Below, piece after piece: positions 56,053 through 64,000 of a stretch of DNA of 64,000 nt. Source of the DNA: Caldibacillus debilis DSM 16016 (lineage in GTDB: Bacteria > Bacillota > Bacilli > Bacillales > Caldibacillaceae); NCBI RefSeq assembly GCF_000383875.1, contig NZ_KB912918.1, positions 150 to 64,149 of the forward strand, given 5' to 3'. The notes beneath the pieces are model-generated. The model searched no databases, was not told where the DNA came from, and worked only from the letters and a program-made list of their open reading frames with translations. Positions within the stretch are counted from its first letter, which is position 1, and every line of letters starts with the position of its first letter. A program made the translations under genes and the position numbers.

Positions 56053-56514
56053 GGTTCTCTCCTTTCTTTTCCGAAGCGGATTGAATGGGCGAGGATAAAT
56101 CTTCCGAATGATTGCCGCAAATCCAAGAAATTCCAAAACGAAAGGTTTTGGCCAATAACCGTTTAGTGGAAAACATCGACCGGGAAAATGAGGGAAAACA
56201 GGCGGCTGATGGTTTTAGCCAAAAACCGTTAATGGAAAAACGCTCCGGCCCCGCAGCCGGCCGGTCCGTCAATCCCATTTTGTCCAAAACCGCTGCTGAT
56301 GAAAATGTATGTACAGAACATTCCCAAGAAATTTTTGATCGCGGAAATCCCGGAAAAAAAGCGGCTTCTGGCGCTCGGACCGGACGTTTCGGAAACGAAG
56401 GGAACGTTTGTCAAAAGCGGATGATCGGTGTAAACTACATGTAGCCGTAATTATTTTAAAAAAAATGGAAAAAGAAATCGAGCGGATTCGCGGGATGCAA
56501 AAAGAAGGGGTTTT
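56053..56514. other. Divergent spacer between ytfP and murJ
   Basis: A degenerate direct repeat: GGTTTTGGCCAATAACCGTT (56144-56163) and GGTTTTAGCCAAAAACCGTT (56211-56230), 67 bp apart and followed in both by a TGGAAAA-type segment. AT-rich sequence at 56440-56475 probably holds the murJ promoter. No gene. Confidence 0.6.
56144..56240. repeat. 20-bp imperfect direct repeat, 67-bp spacing
   Basis: The two copies differ at two of 20 positions, and similarity continues into TAGTGGAAAA and AATGGAAAAA. Confidence 0.75.
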
Positions 56515-58125
56515 ATGTCGAAACTTTTGCGAGGCACCTTTATTTTAACCCTGGGAAACTACATATCGAAAATTTTGGGCGTTTTATATGTGATCCCCTT
56601 TGCCGCCCTCGTCGGCAGCCATGGGACGGTTTTGTACAATTACAGCTACGTTCCTTACTCGATCTTCATCAGCATCAGCACGGCGGGGATTCCGCTCGCC
56701 GTCTCCAAATTCATCGCCAAATACAATACGCTGGAGGAATACACCGTCGGCTACCGGCTGTTCAAATCCGGGCTGTTGGTGATGACCCTGTCCGGGCTGG
56801 CTGCCTTCTTGACCCTGTATTTTTCCGCGCCTCTTTTGGCGGACATCATTCATGCGAGCGACGACCAGATCACGACGAAAGGGGAAGTCGTGGTCGTCAT
56901 CCGCTCCGTCAGTTTCGCCCTGATCATCGTTCCCGTCATGAGCCTGCTCCGCGGTTTTTTCCAGGGGCATGAATCGATGGGGCCGACGGCCGTGTCCCAG
57001 GTGGTGGAACAGATCGTCCGCGTCGTCTTCTTGCTGGCGGGCGCTTTTATTGTATTGCACCTCATGGACGGGACCGTCGTCCAGGCCATTCAGGTGGCGA
57101 CCTTTGCCGCATTCGTCGGGGGCGTCGGCGGTTTCCTCGTCCTGATCTGGTATTGGATCAAGCGGCAGCCCTATTTGCAAAGCCTTTTCCGAAAGGACCG
57201 GGGGACGAAAAAGATTTCCTACAGAACGATTTACAAGGAAATCCTCAGCTATTCCATCCCCTTTGTCATCGTCGGGATCGCCAACCCTTTGTTCCAATTG
57301 GCCGATATCTTCACTTTCAACCGGGCCATGGCGGCCGTCGGATTGGCCCGCCAATCCGACGTGCAATTGAACTACGTCAATTTTTACGCCCATAAATTGG
57401 TGACCATTCCCGTCTCTTTGGCGACGGCCTTTTCTTTAACCCTGATCCCCCTTGTAACGGGCGCCTTTGTCCGCGGGGACAGGAGATCGTTAAATCATCA
57501 GTTGAACCAAACCTTTCAAGTCCTTCTCTTTTTGACTTTGCCCGCCATATTCGGCCTGATCGTCCTGGCGGAACCGATCTATACCATATTTTACGGGCAT
57601 GATCCGGCCGGTTCGGAAATATTGGCCTTTTATTCGCCGGTTTCCCTGCTGTTCGCCCTCTTTTCCGTAACGGCGGCGATTTTGCAGGGAATCGAGAAAC
57701 AGAAATACGCCATACTAAGCTTGCTGATCGGTTTGCTGATAAAATTGCTTTTGAATGTTCCGTTGATCGAATGGCTGGCGGCGAAAGGGGCCATCCTCGC
57801 CACGGCTGCGGGGTATTCGGCCGCGGTGCTGCTCAATTTGGCCGTCATCGGGTTTTTTGCCGATTATCGCTATCATTTGGTCTTCCGCCGGGGCCTGCTG
57901 ATGGTCATTCTGAATTTCGCCATGTATTTTTGCGTCTATTTGGCCCTTCGCCTGCTGTCTTTCGTTTTCGATCCGGCAAGCCGGCTGCAGGCCTTTCTGC
58001 TCGTGATCCTTTGCGGGCTGATCGGGGCGGCCGTCTACTTTTATCTGAGCAAAAAATCCAGGCTCCTTCATCTTCTGTTCCGCGAACAGATGTTGAAAAT
58101 GAAAAAGCGCCTTTCCACGGAATGA
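56515..58125 (+). CDS. murJ: Lipid II flippase MurJ (YtgP)
   Basis: A 536-residue MOP-superfamily exporter with about 14 helices. It matches B. subtilis YtgP/MurJ, which flips lipid II, rather than the shorter sporulation paralogue SpoVB, although the two are hard to separate by eye. The N-terminus RGTFILTLGNYISKILGVLY with ISISTAGIPLAVSKFIAKYN is characteristic. Adjacency to rsuA/ytzG supports YtgP. The ATG at 56515 follows AAGGGG. Confidence 0.85.
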   Translation: MSKLLRGTFILTLGNYISKILGVLYVIPFAALVGSHGTVLYNYSYVPYSIFISISTAGIPLAVSKFIAKYNTLEEYTVGYRLFKSGLLVMTLSGLAAFLTLYFSAPLLADIIHASDDQITTKGEVVVVIRSVSFALIIVPVMSLLRGFFQGHESMGPTAVSQVVEQIVRVVFLLAGAFIVLHLMDGTVVQAIQVATFAAFVGGVGGFLVLIWYWIKRQPYLQSLFRKDRGTKKISYRTIYKEILSYSIPFVIVGIANPLFQLADIFTFNRAMAAVGLARQSDVQLNYVNFYAHKLVTIPVSLATAFSLTLIPLVTGAFVRGDRRSLNHQLNQTFQVLLFLTLPAIFGLIVLAEPIYTIFYGHDPAGSEILAFYSPVSLLFALFSVTAAILQGIEKQKYAILSLLIGLLIKLLLNVPLIEWLAAKGAILATAAGYSAAVLLNLAVIGFFADYRYHLVFRRGLLMVILNFAMYFCVYLALRLLSFVFDPASRLQAFLLVILCGLIGAAVYFYLSKKSRLLHLLFREQMLKMKKRLSTE

Positions 58126-58136
58126 AAGGGCGCTTT
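58102..58136 (-). terminator. Terminator of the 58150-58350 gene
   Basis: On the minus strand GAAAGCGCCCTTTC pairs (one bulge) with GAAAGGCGC, then TTTTTC. The stem overlaps the murJ stop and may serve both strands. Confidence 0.65.
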
Positions 58137-58149
58137 CAGCCGGACCCGT

Positions 58150-58350
58150 TTAATAGGAAATGCCCAGCCGCCGCTCGATGCGGCTTAACCGCTGTTCGAG
58201 CCGCCGAACTTCCCTTTCCAGCTGATTGACCTGTCGCTCCAGCCTTTCGATTTGCCGTCCCAGGTTTCCGCCTGGAAACGGAAAGGAGCCACCGGGGAAA
58301 AACGGAATCTGAGTTCCCTGGGGCGGTACGTACTGGCGGTAATCGTACAC
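58150..58350 (-). CDS. Small coiled-coil protein, possible spore/coat-associated
   Basis: A 66-residue protein that I do not recognise by name. The N-terminal half is Pro/Gly/aromatic-rich (YDYRQYVPPQ, then FFPGGSFPFPGG). The C-terminal half is a clear coiled coil with Leu/Ile at heptad positions (IERLERQVNQLEREVRRLEQ). GTG 58350 is chosen because GGAGGG lies eight bases upstream; the ATG at 58355 is out of frame. The composition recalls small Bacillus spore-coat proteins, which is inference only. It has its own terminator. Confidence 0.7.
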   Translation of the reverse strand: MYDYRQYVPPQGTQIPFFPGGSFPFPGGNLGRQIERLERQVNQLEREVRRLEQRLSRIERRLGISY

Positions 58351-58958
58351 GGCATACCCTCCTTATGATCGGTGATGCTTTAGTTTATGCGGGATGTTCG
58401 GGGAGGGTCACCGTCGGGCTTTGCTTCTGGAAATTCCGCGGCACCCGCATCGTGTTTCATCCTTTCGTCCGTCACCATCGGGCTTTTGCGGCGGGAAATG
58501 CCGGAGAGGGGGAAGGAACTTTGCCCGTCCGGTAAAAGATTGGCTTTGAAAAGGCGGCCGGGGCCCTTTTTCGGCTTGGCGGCCCGGGAACCCTTGTCCG
58601 AAAGGCGTTTTGAACCGGTCGGAAGTCTCGGCGGCACATAACTTGGAATTTCCGACAATAAGGGTTTCCTTTAAGGGGTCGGAAGGCGTGCATGCCGCTT
58701 TCCCTTCGAAGCCGGGCCGGAGGGATTTTCCCGATGCGGCGGGGACTCCGGGGAAAAGGGCCTGATCCCGGCCTTTTTCCGGGAGAGGGCGGGATCTCCC
58801 TTGGGGAATGGAGCTCCGCAAAACAGGGACAGGAATCGCGCCGTATTCGGTGCGGAACTGTCGGGCTCCGCTTTCGTCCTTCCGTTGATTTCACCACTGA
58901 ATTGCACCATATTCTTATTCTGTACGACACCCCCGTTTGGGAAAAGGAGGGCATGTTG
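58351..58958. other. 600-bp divergent spacer upstream of rsuA
   Basis: Contains the 64-bp-spaced repeat at 58407/58471 and otherwise GC-rich sequence. Upstream in-frame extension of rsuA is open but lacks a ribosome-binding site. Confidence 0.5.
58407..58505. repeat. Imperfect direct repeat, 64-bp spacing
   Basis: GTCACCGTCGGGCTTTGC (58407-58424) and GTCACCATCGGGCTTTTGC (58471-58489). Each is followed by GGAAATTCCGCGG or GGGAAATGCCGG. Confidence 0.75.
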
Positions 58959-59705
58959 ATGAGGCTTGATAAACTCCTGGCGAACATCGGCTACGGGAGC
59001 AGGAAAGAAGTGAAAAAATTATTAAAGGAAGGCTTCGTCCAAGTGAACGGCGAAACGGTCACCGACGGAAAAACGCATGTGGACCCGGAGAAGGACGAAA
59101 TCTACTTCGGAGAGGAAAAAATCATCTACAGACCTTTCATTTATTTAATGATGAATAAGCCGAAAGGGGTTTTGTCGGCGACGGAAGATCCCGGCGGCGA
59201 AACGGTGATCGATCTGTTGGAAGAGGCGGAGGCCGCCTACCGGCCGCATCCCGTCGGAAGGCTGGACAAAGATACCGTCGGCCTGCTGCTTTTGACGAAC
59301 GACGGGAAGCTGACCCACCAATTGTTGTCCCCGAAAAAACGCACGCCGAAAACCTACTATGCCATTGTCGAAGGAACAGTGACGGAGGATTTGGTTCCCA
59401 AGTTCAAACGCGGGATCCGCCTCGATGACGGATATCAAACGATGCCTGCCGAATTGAAGATCCTTCGTTCCGGGGAAGATTTCTCGGAAGTGGAACTCAC
59501 CATTTTCGAGGGAAAATTTCATCAAGTGAAGCGGATGTTTCTTGCCGTAAACCACAGGGTCCGTTATTTGAAAAGGCTCGCCGTCGGCCCGATCGTCCTG
59601 GACGAACGGCTGCGGGAAGGGGAATACCGGCATCTTACCGAAGAGGAGATGGGGCTTTTAAAAGAATATGTCCAAAAGCAAAAAAAAATCGCGGACAGCG
59701 ATTGA
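58959..59705 (+). CDS. rsuA: 16S rRNA pseudouridine synthase (RsuA/YtzG type)
   Basis: A 248-residue RsuA/RluB/E/F-family enzyme, expected to make pseudouridine 516 in 16S rRNA. The N-terminal S4 domain (MRLDKLLANIGYGSRKEVKK) binds RNA. The catalytic Asp is in HPVGRLDKDTVGLLLLTNDG. The C-terminal KFHQVKRMFLAV is typical. ATG 58959 lies eight bases from GGAGG, better than ATG 58953. Adjacent to murJ, as ytzG is in B. subtilis. Confidence 0.92.
   Translation: MRLDKLLANIGYGSRKEVKKLLKEGFVQVNGETVTDGKTHVDPEKDEIYFGEEKIIYRPFIYLMMNKPKGVLSATEDPGGETVIDLLEEAEAAYRPHPVGRLDKDTVGLLLLTNDGKLTHQLLSPKKRTPKTYYAIVEGTVTEDLVPKFKRGIRLDDGYQTMPAELKILRSGEDFSEVELTIFEGKFHQVKRMFLAVNHRVRYLKRLAVGPIVLDERLREGEYRHLTEEEMGLLKEYVQKQKKIADSD
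59681..59703 (-). terminator. ytzE terminator
   Basis: Minus-strand AATCGC, loop TGTCC, GCGATT followed by a T-run; overlaps the end of rsuA. Confidence 0.6.
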
Positions 59706-59724
59706 TTTTCCGATTGCGGTTCAA

Positions 59725-59946
59725 TTAAGAAGAGATTTTCACTTTTTTGTTTGTCGTCGTCCATTTTCCTCTGCTTGGACTTTTCACCAAGTTGTTGTAA
59801 GCCAATACATTCAAGTCCCTCTGAACGGTTCGTGGAGTGATGCCAAATTCGTCGACCAGCTCTTGCGTCGTCACGGTACCCTTTTCCTGGATGAACAGGT
59901 AGATCGACTTAATGCGCGTCAACATCCGGTCCGTTGAATTTTTCAA
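59725..59946 (-). CDS. ytzE: Small DeoR-type HTH protein (YtzE-like)
   Basis: A 73-residue winged-helix protein: IKSIYLFIQEKGTVTTQELV, then DEFGITPRTVQRDLNVLAYN, a DeoR/HTH_11 domain without a sensor domain. It corresponds to B. subtilis YtzE in size and location next to ytzG. TTG 59946 is preceded by GGGAGTGG at five bases; the internal ATG at 59925 has no such site. The targets are unknown. Confidence 0.78.
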   Translation of the reverse strand: MKNSTDRMLTRIKSIYLFIQEKGTVTTQELVDEFGITPRTVQRDLNVLAYNNLVKSPSRGKWTTTNKKVKISS

Positions 59947-60206
59947 AAAACCACTCCCTGAAATTTTCTTAGAAGGAGACGAATTCGTTCGAGTCTTCGA
60001 TGTATCCGGCTTTTTCCGTTTCACCCGGGCGGGGGTGAAAAGGATTGTATATATTATAATCAATCTGATTGAATATTTCCAGTGTAAAAAATTTCCCGAT
60101 TCCTCGAATTTTGCCCGTAGCGGCCGTAAAATCGAAAAAAATTCAAGGGGAATCCGCTCCCCTGAACTTCCTTTATAAAAAATCGACGGATAAAGGCGGG
60201 ATGATG

Positions 60207-60779
60207 ATGAATGATTGGCCGAGACCCCATTACTTTTTCGCCGTGAAGCTTCCCGATGAGACGAAATCGTTCCTTTCCCGCTGGGTGGGCGGGGCGTTCC
60301 CGAAAGACTGGTTCGGGCGCTGGGTTCATCCCCTCGACTATCATATTACGATGGCATTTTTGGGAAATGTGAAGGAAAATAAGGTAAAGGACTTTTCCTT
60401 GAGGATGGCCGATATGCTGAAGGAGGAAACCGCCTTTCCCTTGACATTGGGAGAGACGGGGTATTTCGGGAAAAAAGATTCGCCGAGGGTATTTTGGGCG
60501 GGGGTGCAGGATTCCCCTCCTTTGGCGGAACTGCAAAGGAAGATTTTCCGGCTCTGCCTCGATGAAGGGTTCCGCTTGGATCAAAAACCTTTCCGGCCTC
60601 ATATCACCTTGGCAAGGAAGGGGACGGAACACTTGGAACCCGGCTCCGTCGTCAAGCCGATCCATCATCCGGAAGGCACCCCCCATACCTTTTTCGTCGA
60701 ACAGGTCGTCCTTTATAAGACGGCAAGGCGAGAATCCCCGAAATATCAAGAGCTGGTGGTCATGCCGTTGAAAAAATGA
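60207..60779 (+). CDS. thpR: RNA 2',3'-cyclic phosphodiesterase (2H family)
   Basis: A 190-residue 2H phosphoesterase/2'-5' RNA ligase-like protein (B. subtilis YtlP). The two catalytic HxT motifs are DYHITMAFLG and PHITLARKG. It opens 2',3'-cyclic phosphates on RNA ends. Three tandem ATGs start the frame; the third (60207) lies six bases from GGCGGG. It is followed by ytlQ and ytlR, as in B. subtilis. Confidence 0.88.
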   Translation: MNDWPRPHYFFAVKLPDETKSFLSRWVGGAFPKDWFGRWVHPLDYHITMAFLGNVKENKVKDFSLRMADMLKEETAFPLTLGETGYFGKKDSPRVFWAGVQDSPPLAELQRKIFRLCLDEGFRLDQKPFRPHITLARKGTEHLEPGSVVKPIHHPEGTPHTFFVEQVVLYKTARRESPKYQELVVMPLKK

Positions 60780-60857
60780 CCCCCGGGGAACCGAAGGAAA
60801 CTTGAGGAAATCTTTCGGAGAATCGGAGAAAGGGGCAGGACAGAGAGGGTTTTGAAG

Positions 60858-61745
60858 ATGGGGCAACTGATTAAACTGCAGGATTATATTTCCCGCTACG
60901 AAGAGGATCTGGCCGCTTACACGACCCGTTTTATCCTGTTCAAGCGGCGCCGCTGGGAGCGGTTGAAACAGTGGTGGGAATCCGCCCGGGAAGCGGGGGC
61001 GCCGGGCGCCGGAAACCGGGCGGATGGGGATGCCGGTTTTTCCCCGCCTCCGTTTCCGGAAGAAAGCGTCATGGCGCAAAGATCGGGGCGGCTGGCGGCG
61101 GATCCCGGCACAGCGGAAAAATCCGCCTCGTTGGAGGCGTTGAAAAAGGCTTTTTTAAATGATCTGTTCGAACTGCAAATCAAATGGGCGAGCTCCACGG
61201 CGGCGAAAATATCCTATGTCGACCGGTCCTATTACCGTGACGGCCATTTGAAGTTCCTGATGCAGCGTTTTCCCGATACCTTTTTATGCCTCTACAAGCC
61301 GGTTTTTCTGCTGAAAAAAGCGCCCGTGGAGGCGGAGATCGTTCTGATCACCCCCGTGGAGCTCCTTTGCTTGAGCTTTTTGGAAGAAGAGGAGGATGCG
61401 ATTTATATCGCGTCATCGGAAAAATTTTGGCTGAAGCGGGCCGGGGAACGGGAGGAGAAAATCGTGAACCCGTTTTTGGCCTTGAACCGGACGGAAGCGA
61501 TTGTCCGCCGCCTGCTGAAAGAATACGGGATCGGATTCCCGGTTACGAAAACGGTCGTCGCCAGCAACGGTTATATAGATTATCCGTCCGCCTCCTTCGG
61601 GCAGGAGACCGTCGACCGGCTCAATTACGAATCCTGGTTCCAGCGTTTGCGGAACCTCCGTTCGCCGCTGAAGCACGAACAATTGAAAGCCGCCCGGGCC
61701 CTCCTCCGGCATTGCCATTCCGTCTATTTGCCGCGGCAAAGATGA
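60858..61745 (+). CDS. ytlQ: NERD-related protein YtlQ
   Basis: A 295-residue soluble protein that I assign to B. subtilis YtlQ by position and general look. The N-terminus MGQLIKLQDYISRYEEDLAA is followed by a basic segment (FKRRRWERLKQWW). A low-complexity Gly/Ala/Pro insert (about 48-80) is probably lineage-specific. The C-terminal half has EIVLITPVELLCLSFLEEEE, resembling nuclease-related (NERD-like) folds. ATG 60858 has GAGAGGG eight bases upstream. The function is unknown. Confidence 0.75.
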   Translation: MGQLIKLQDYISRYEEDLAAYTTRFILFKRRRWERLKQWWESAREAGAPGAGNRADGDAGFSPPPFPEESVMAQRSGRLAADPGTAEKSASLEALKKAFLNDLFELQIKWASSTAAKISYVDRSYYRDGHLKFLMQRFPDTFLCLYKPVFLLKKAPVEAEIVLITPVELLCLSFLEEEEDAIYIASSEKFWLKRAGEREEKIVNPFLALNRTEAIVRRLLKEYGIGFPVTKTVVASNGYIDYPSASFGQETVDRLNYESWFQRLRNLRSPLKHEQLKAARALLRHCHSVYLPRQR

Positions 61746-62004
61746 TGGCCAGGGCCGCTCTCCGTTTTTTCCGCCGCGGCGGCGGACCTTTTGCCTTGAG
61801 GGCGGGATTTCGCTGTGGCAGGGCCGGCCGGTTCTTCAAACAAGAGTGCGGGCCCGCCGGATATTTTGTCCATCGCATCCATTTGCCAAGAATGTATGAG
61901 ACGCCGCGTATTACCAAATTTCCGTTCATCATGTCCGCCATCCGTGCCGCGCGTGCGGGATGATCGAACCATTTTCGTATTTTGCAAGGTAAAGAGGGAA
62001 GAAG
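61746..62004. other. Spacer between ytlQ and ytlR
   Basis: GC-rich to 61950, then AT-rich with a GAGGGAAGAAG ribosome-binding region before ytlR. No gene or terminator stands out. Confidence 0.45.
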
Positions 62005-62958
62005 ATGAAACTATATTTTATCATCAATCCGGTTGCAGGAAACGGATTCGGTTTAAAAATCTGGAAAAAAATCGAAAATCTATTGATCCAACAAAATATT
62101 TCCTTCTCCGCCTTGTACACCAAATTTGCCGGACACGCCTCCCTTTTGGCCGAGGAAATCGCCAAAAGGAACAAACAGGCGGTGGCTGTCGTTGCCGTCG
62201 GCGGGGACGGAACGATTCACGAAGTCGTCCAAGGGGCGAACCGCTATGAACATGTCTCCGTCGGCTACATCCCGGCCGGTTCCGGGAACGACTTTTCCCG
62301 GGGCTTTGCCATTCCGAAAAAACCGCTGCAGGCGGCGAAGCAGCTGATCGGCCTGTTGGACCGGAAGCATTTCCCGAAATTTGACATCGGCCTTTTCCAA
62401 AACAAAAAATTTGACCGGGGGACCTTCGTCAACAATTTCGGATGCGGATTCGACGCCGCCATCTCCATGAAGGTGAACCGGTCGAGGCTGAAACGGATCC
62501 TCAACCGCCTGGCTTTGGGAAAATTCGTTTATGTCTGTTATCTATTGCAGCAATTGTTCCTTTATAAACCTTCCAAGGTGACGATACAAATAGATGAAAA
62601 GTCCTATGAATTCGAGAAGGTCTGGCTTGTGACGGTGTCGAACCAGCCCTATTACGGCGGCGGAATGAAAATCGCGCCAAGCGCGAATTTGTCCGACGGG
62701 AAATTGGATGTGATCTGCGTCCACAACATTTCCCGCATGAAGATCTTATTTCTGTTCGTCACCGTTTTTTGGGGCGGACATATCAAAATGAAGGAAGTTT
62801 CCGTCCTGACCGGGAAGAGGATCCGGATTTCGCCCGCCCGGGCATTGCCCCAGCATGCGGACGGGGAATTTGCCGGGTACGGTCCGGTGTCGTTGGCGGT
62901 AAAACCGCGGGGGATCGCCGTGTTGACGGAGGGTTCGGCAGAAGATTTTGGTGCTTGA
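62005..62958 (+). CDS. ytlR: Diacylglycerol/lipid kinase family protein YtlR
   Basis: A 317-residue protein of the DgkB/LCB5 lipid-kinase family. The N-terminal INPVAGNGFGLKIWKKIE and the nucleotide-binding VVAVGGDGTIHEVVQG are intact, followed by YIPAGSGNDFSRGF. Family members phosphorylate diacylglycerol or sphingoid bases with ATP. The lipid substrate of YtlR is not established. The ATG at 62005 follows GAGGGAAGA. Confidence 0.87.
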   Translation: MKLYFIINPVAGNGFGLKIWKKIENLLIQQNISFSALYTKFAGHASLLAEEIAKRNKQAVAVVAVGGDGTIHEVVQGANRYEHVSVGYIPAGSGNDFSRGFAIPKKPLQAAKQLIGLLDRKHFPKFDIGLFQNKKFDRGTFVNNFGCGFDAAISMKVNRSRLKRILNRLALGKFVYVCYLLQQLFLYKPSKVTIQIDEKSYEFEKVWLVTVSNQPYYGGGMKIAPSANLSDGKLDVICVHNISRMKILFLFVTVFWGGHIKMKEVSVLTGKRIRISPARALPQHADGEFAGYGPVSLAVKPRGIAVLTEGSAEDFGA

Positions 62959-63028
62959 CGAATCCGTTTTCAAAACTGTACAATCATGAGGTGTTTATTT
63001 TTCCGACGGATAAATGAAGGTGAAACCG

Positions 63029-63802
63029 GTGGAGCATATATTGGGAAGCGGATGGCAGATTGAACCGGCAGGCGGAGTGACCGGTGAAGCTTTTTTCGCC
63101 AAACATCAAAACGATAAACTGTTTTTGAAGCGGAATTCTTCCCCGTTTTTGGCCGTGCTTTCGGCGGAAGGGATCGTGCCGAAACTGATATGGACGAAGC
63201 GGCTGGAAAACGGCGACGTCATCACGGCCCAGAAATGGGTGGAGGGCAGGGTGCTGGAGCCCCGGGAAATGAACAACCCGGATGTGGCGAAGCTTTTGAA
63301 AAAAATCCACGGTTCCCAGCCGCTCCTGACGATGATGCGCCGCCTGGGGAAAAAGCCCCTGTCCCCGGACACGATGCTCCGGCAGCTGGCCGAGCGGCTC
63401 CATCCGGATCTGAAAAAGGAAAAAGCCGCCCTTGCCGCGTTGTATGAACAGCTCCCGCTTCTGCCGGATGACCAGTGGGCGGTATGCCATTCGGATGTTC
63501 ACCACCAAAACTGGCTCTTGACGAAGGACGGAAGGCTGTATCTGATCGATTGGGAACAGGCGGCGATTTCCGATCCGGCCCTCGATCTCGGCCCGCTTCT
63601 CTACTGGTATATCCCCGAAAGCGGCTGGGAAAATTGGCTCCGCCATTACGGGGCGGAATTGACGGATCAGCTAAGACACCGGATGAAATGGTACGCCATC
63701 TACCAAACGATATGGAACGCCAATTTTTACAAAAATAAGGGAGAAGAGGAAATCTCCCGCTTTTGGTCGCAATATTTGGACAAGATCCAACCATTCTCCT
63801 GA
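63029..63802 (+). CDS. ytmP: APH-family phosphotransferase YtmP
   Basis: A 257-residue choline/aminoglycoside-kinase-fold protein. Kinase-like features are KLFLKRNSSPFLAVLSAEGI (ATP side), CHSDVHHQNWLLTKDGRLYL (catalytic loop, HxDxxxxN) and LIDWEQAAISDPALDLGPLL (metal-binding D). GTG 63029 gives MEHILGSGWQIEPAGG, colinear with B. subtilis YtmP, and AAGGTGA lies just upstream; ATG 63014 would add five residues with a poor site. The substrate is unproven. Confidence 0.87.
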   Translation: MEHILGSGWQIEPAGGVTGEAFFAKHQNDKLFLKRNSSPFLAVLSAEGIVPKLIWTKRLENGDVITAQKWVEGRVLEPREMNNPDVAKLLKKIHGSQPLLTMMRRLGKKPLSPDTMLRQLAERLHPDLKKEKAALAALYEQLPLLPDDQWAVCHSDVHHQNWLLTKDGRLYLIDWEQAAISDPALDLGPLLYWYIPESGWENWLRHYGAELTDQLRHRMKWYAIYQTIWNANFYKNKGEEEISRFWSQYLDKIQPFS

Positions 63803-63819
63803 AAGGGAGAATTTTTTAT
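63793..63819 (+). terminator. ytmP terminator
   Basis: ATTCTCC (63792-63798) pairs with GGAGAAT (63806-63812), then TTTTTATTTT; overlaps the ytmP stop and faces the convergent ytzH. Confidence 0.7.
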
Positions 63820-63820
63820 T

Positions 63821-64000
63821 TTACTCCGAAATTTGTCCGAGCAGGCCGATCCATTCGGCAAGCCGTTCCCGATGATTCTGGATATGGGATTCCGGCCGGT
63901 TCGTATTCTTCCCCTTTTGGCCGTATTCGTAAACGTCCATTAAAACGGCTTTGAAACTTTCGTCGATGCTGCCGTCGGCCAAGAGGGATTTCACGGTCCG
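63821..64000 (-). CDS. ytzH: YtzH-like protein, C-terminal part (truncated by window edge)
   Basis: The last 59 codons of a minus-strand gene ending at TAA 63821-63823. The residues SLLADGSIDESFKAVLMDVY, then EYGQKGKNTNRPESHIQNHR and LAEWIGLLGQISE, match my recollection of the YtzH-like family (PF14165). Its place between ytmP and trmB in B. subtilis agrees. The function is unknown; the start lies outside the window. Confidence 0.7.
   Translation of the reverse strand, partial: RTVKSLLADGSIDESFKAVLMDVYEYGQKGKNTNRPESHIQNHRERLAEWIGLLGQISE

Noticed and set aside
1-64000. tRNA or rRNA genes
   Set aside because: No cloverleaf, TTCGANTC-type T-arm with matching acceptor stem, or rRNA core sequence was recognised in the spacers.

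Overview
The window reads as a chromosomal segment of a moderately GC-rich, spore-forming, probably thermophilic Bacillaceae. The gene content and local order match the Bacillus subtilis menaquinone / pckA-metK-asnB / leuS / yt* region: menFDHBE, yidD, dps, ytkD, ytlACD, pckA-metK-asnB, ytoA, ytpB, yttB, mnmM (ytqB), leuS, cse60, ytfP, murJ (ytgP), rsuA (ytzG), ytzE, ytlPQR, ytmP and ytzH. Spore genes (a LysM/GH18 cortex hydrolase and cse60), S-box and T-box leaders and Shine-Dalgarno-rich starts, including many TTG/GTG starts, agree with Bacillota. A Caldibacillus-like genome would fit, but species cannot be fixed from the sequence alone. No rRNA, tRNA or CRISPR array was recognised.

Layout. 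1-330: end of an ISL3-type insertion sequence. 332-2060: a PlsY-like acyltransferase and a GT2 glycosyltransferase. 2229-11262: menaquinone synthesis (menA and an Ohr peroxidase on the minus strand, menF-D-H-B-E on the plus strand; menC is not adjacent). 11413-16211: yidD, dps, a small conserved protein, ytkD and the ytlACD ABC transporter. 17451-21407: a DUF2584-type protein and the fruRKA fructose operon. 21688-24833: a YpcP exonuclease, a spore LysM/GH18 hydrolase and a zinc-finger protein. 25351-31011: a complete oligopeptide ABC operon. 31050-36540: an AT-richer accessory segment that starts with a second remnant of the ISL3 element. It carries a TIM-barrel/AraC regulator, a Tm-1-like ATP-binding protein, a PEP-hydrolase-family TIM barrel and a PPP phosphatase. 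36823-44020: pckA, metK and asnB, with an apparently intact IS1202-type element between pckA and the metK S-box promoter. 44270-50142: C39 peptidase, ytoA, the terpene synthase ytpB, an MFS pump, a PAP2 phosphatase and the tRNA methylase mnmM. 51247-53999: T-box-controlled leuS. 54324-64000: small sporulation, RNA-modification and envelope genes, ending in a truncated ytzH.

Points of most interest. (1) Two intergenic arrays of a degenerate 21-bp unit, near 16.5 kb and 50.4 kb, align without gaps at a constant offset of 33,896 bp. They share the same irregular run of unit lengths, so they are copies of one dispersed element; both lie between divergent genes. (2) Other spacers hold short direct repeats about 62-64 bp or about 40 bp apart. 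(3) In the accessory segment the AraC regulator's sensor half is a paralogue of the enzyme encoded two genes downstream, with a perfect 22-bp palindrome between regulator and target genes. (4) The IS1202-type element has 16-bp target duplications and a large nested hairpin just downstream of its transposase.
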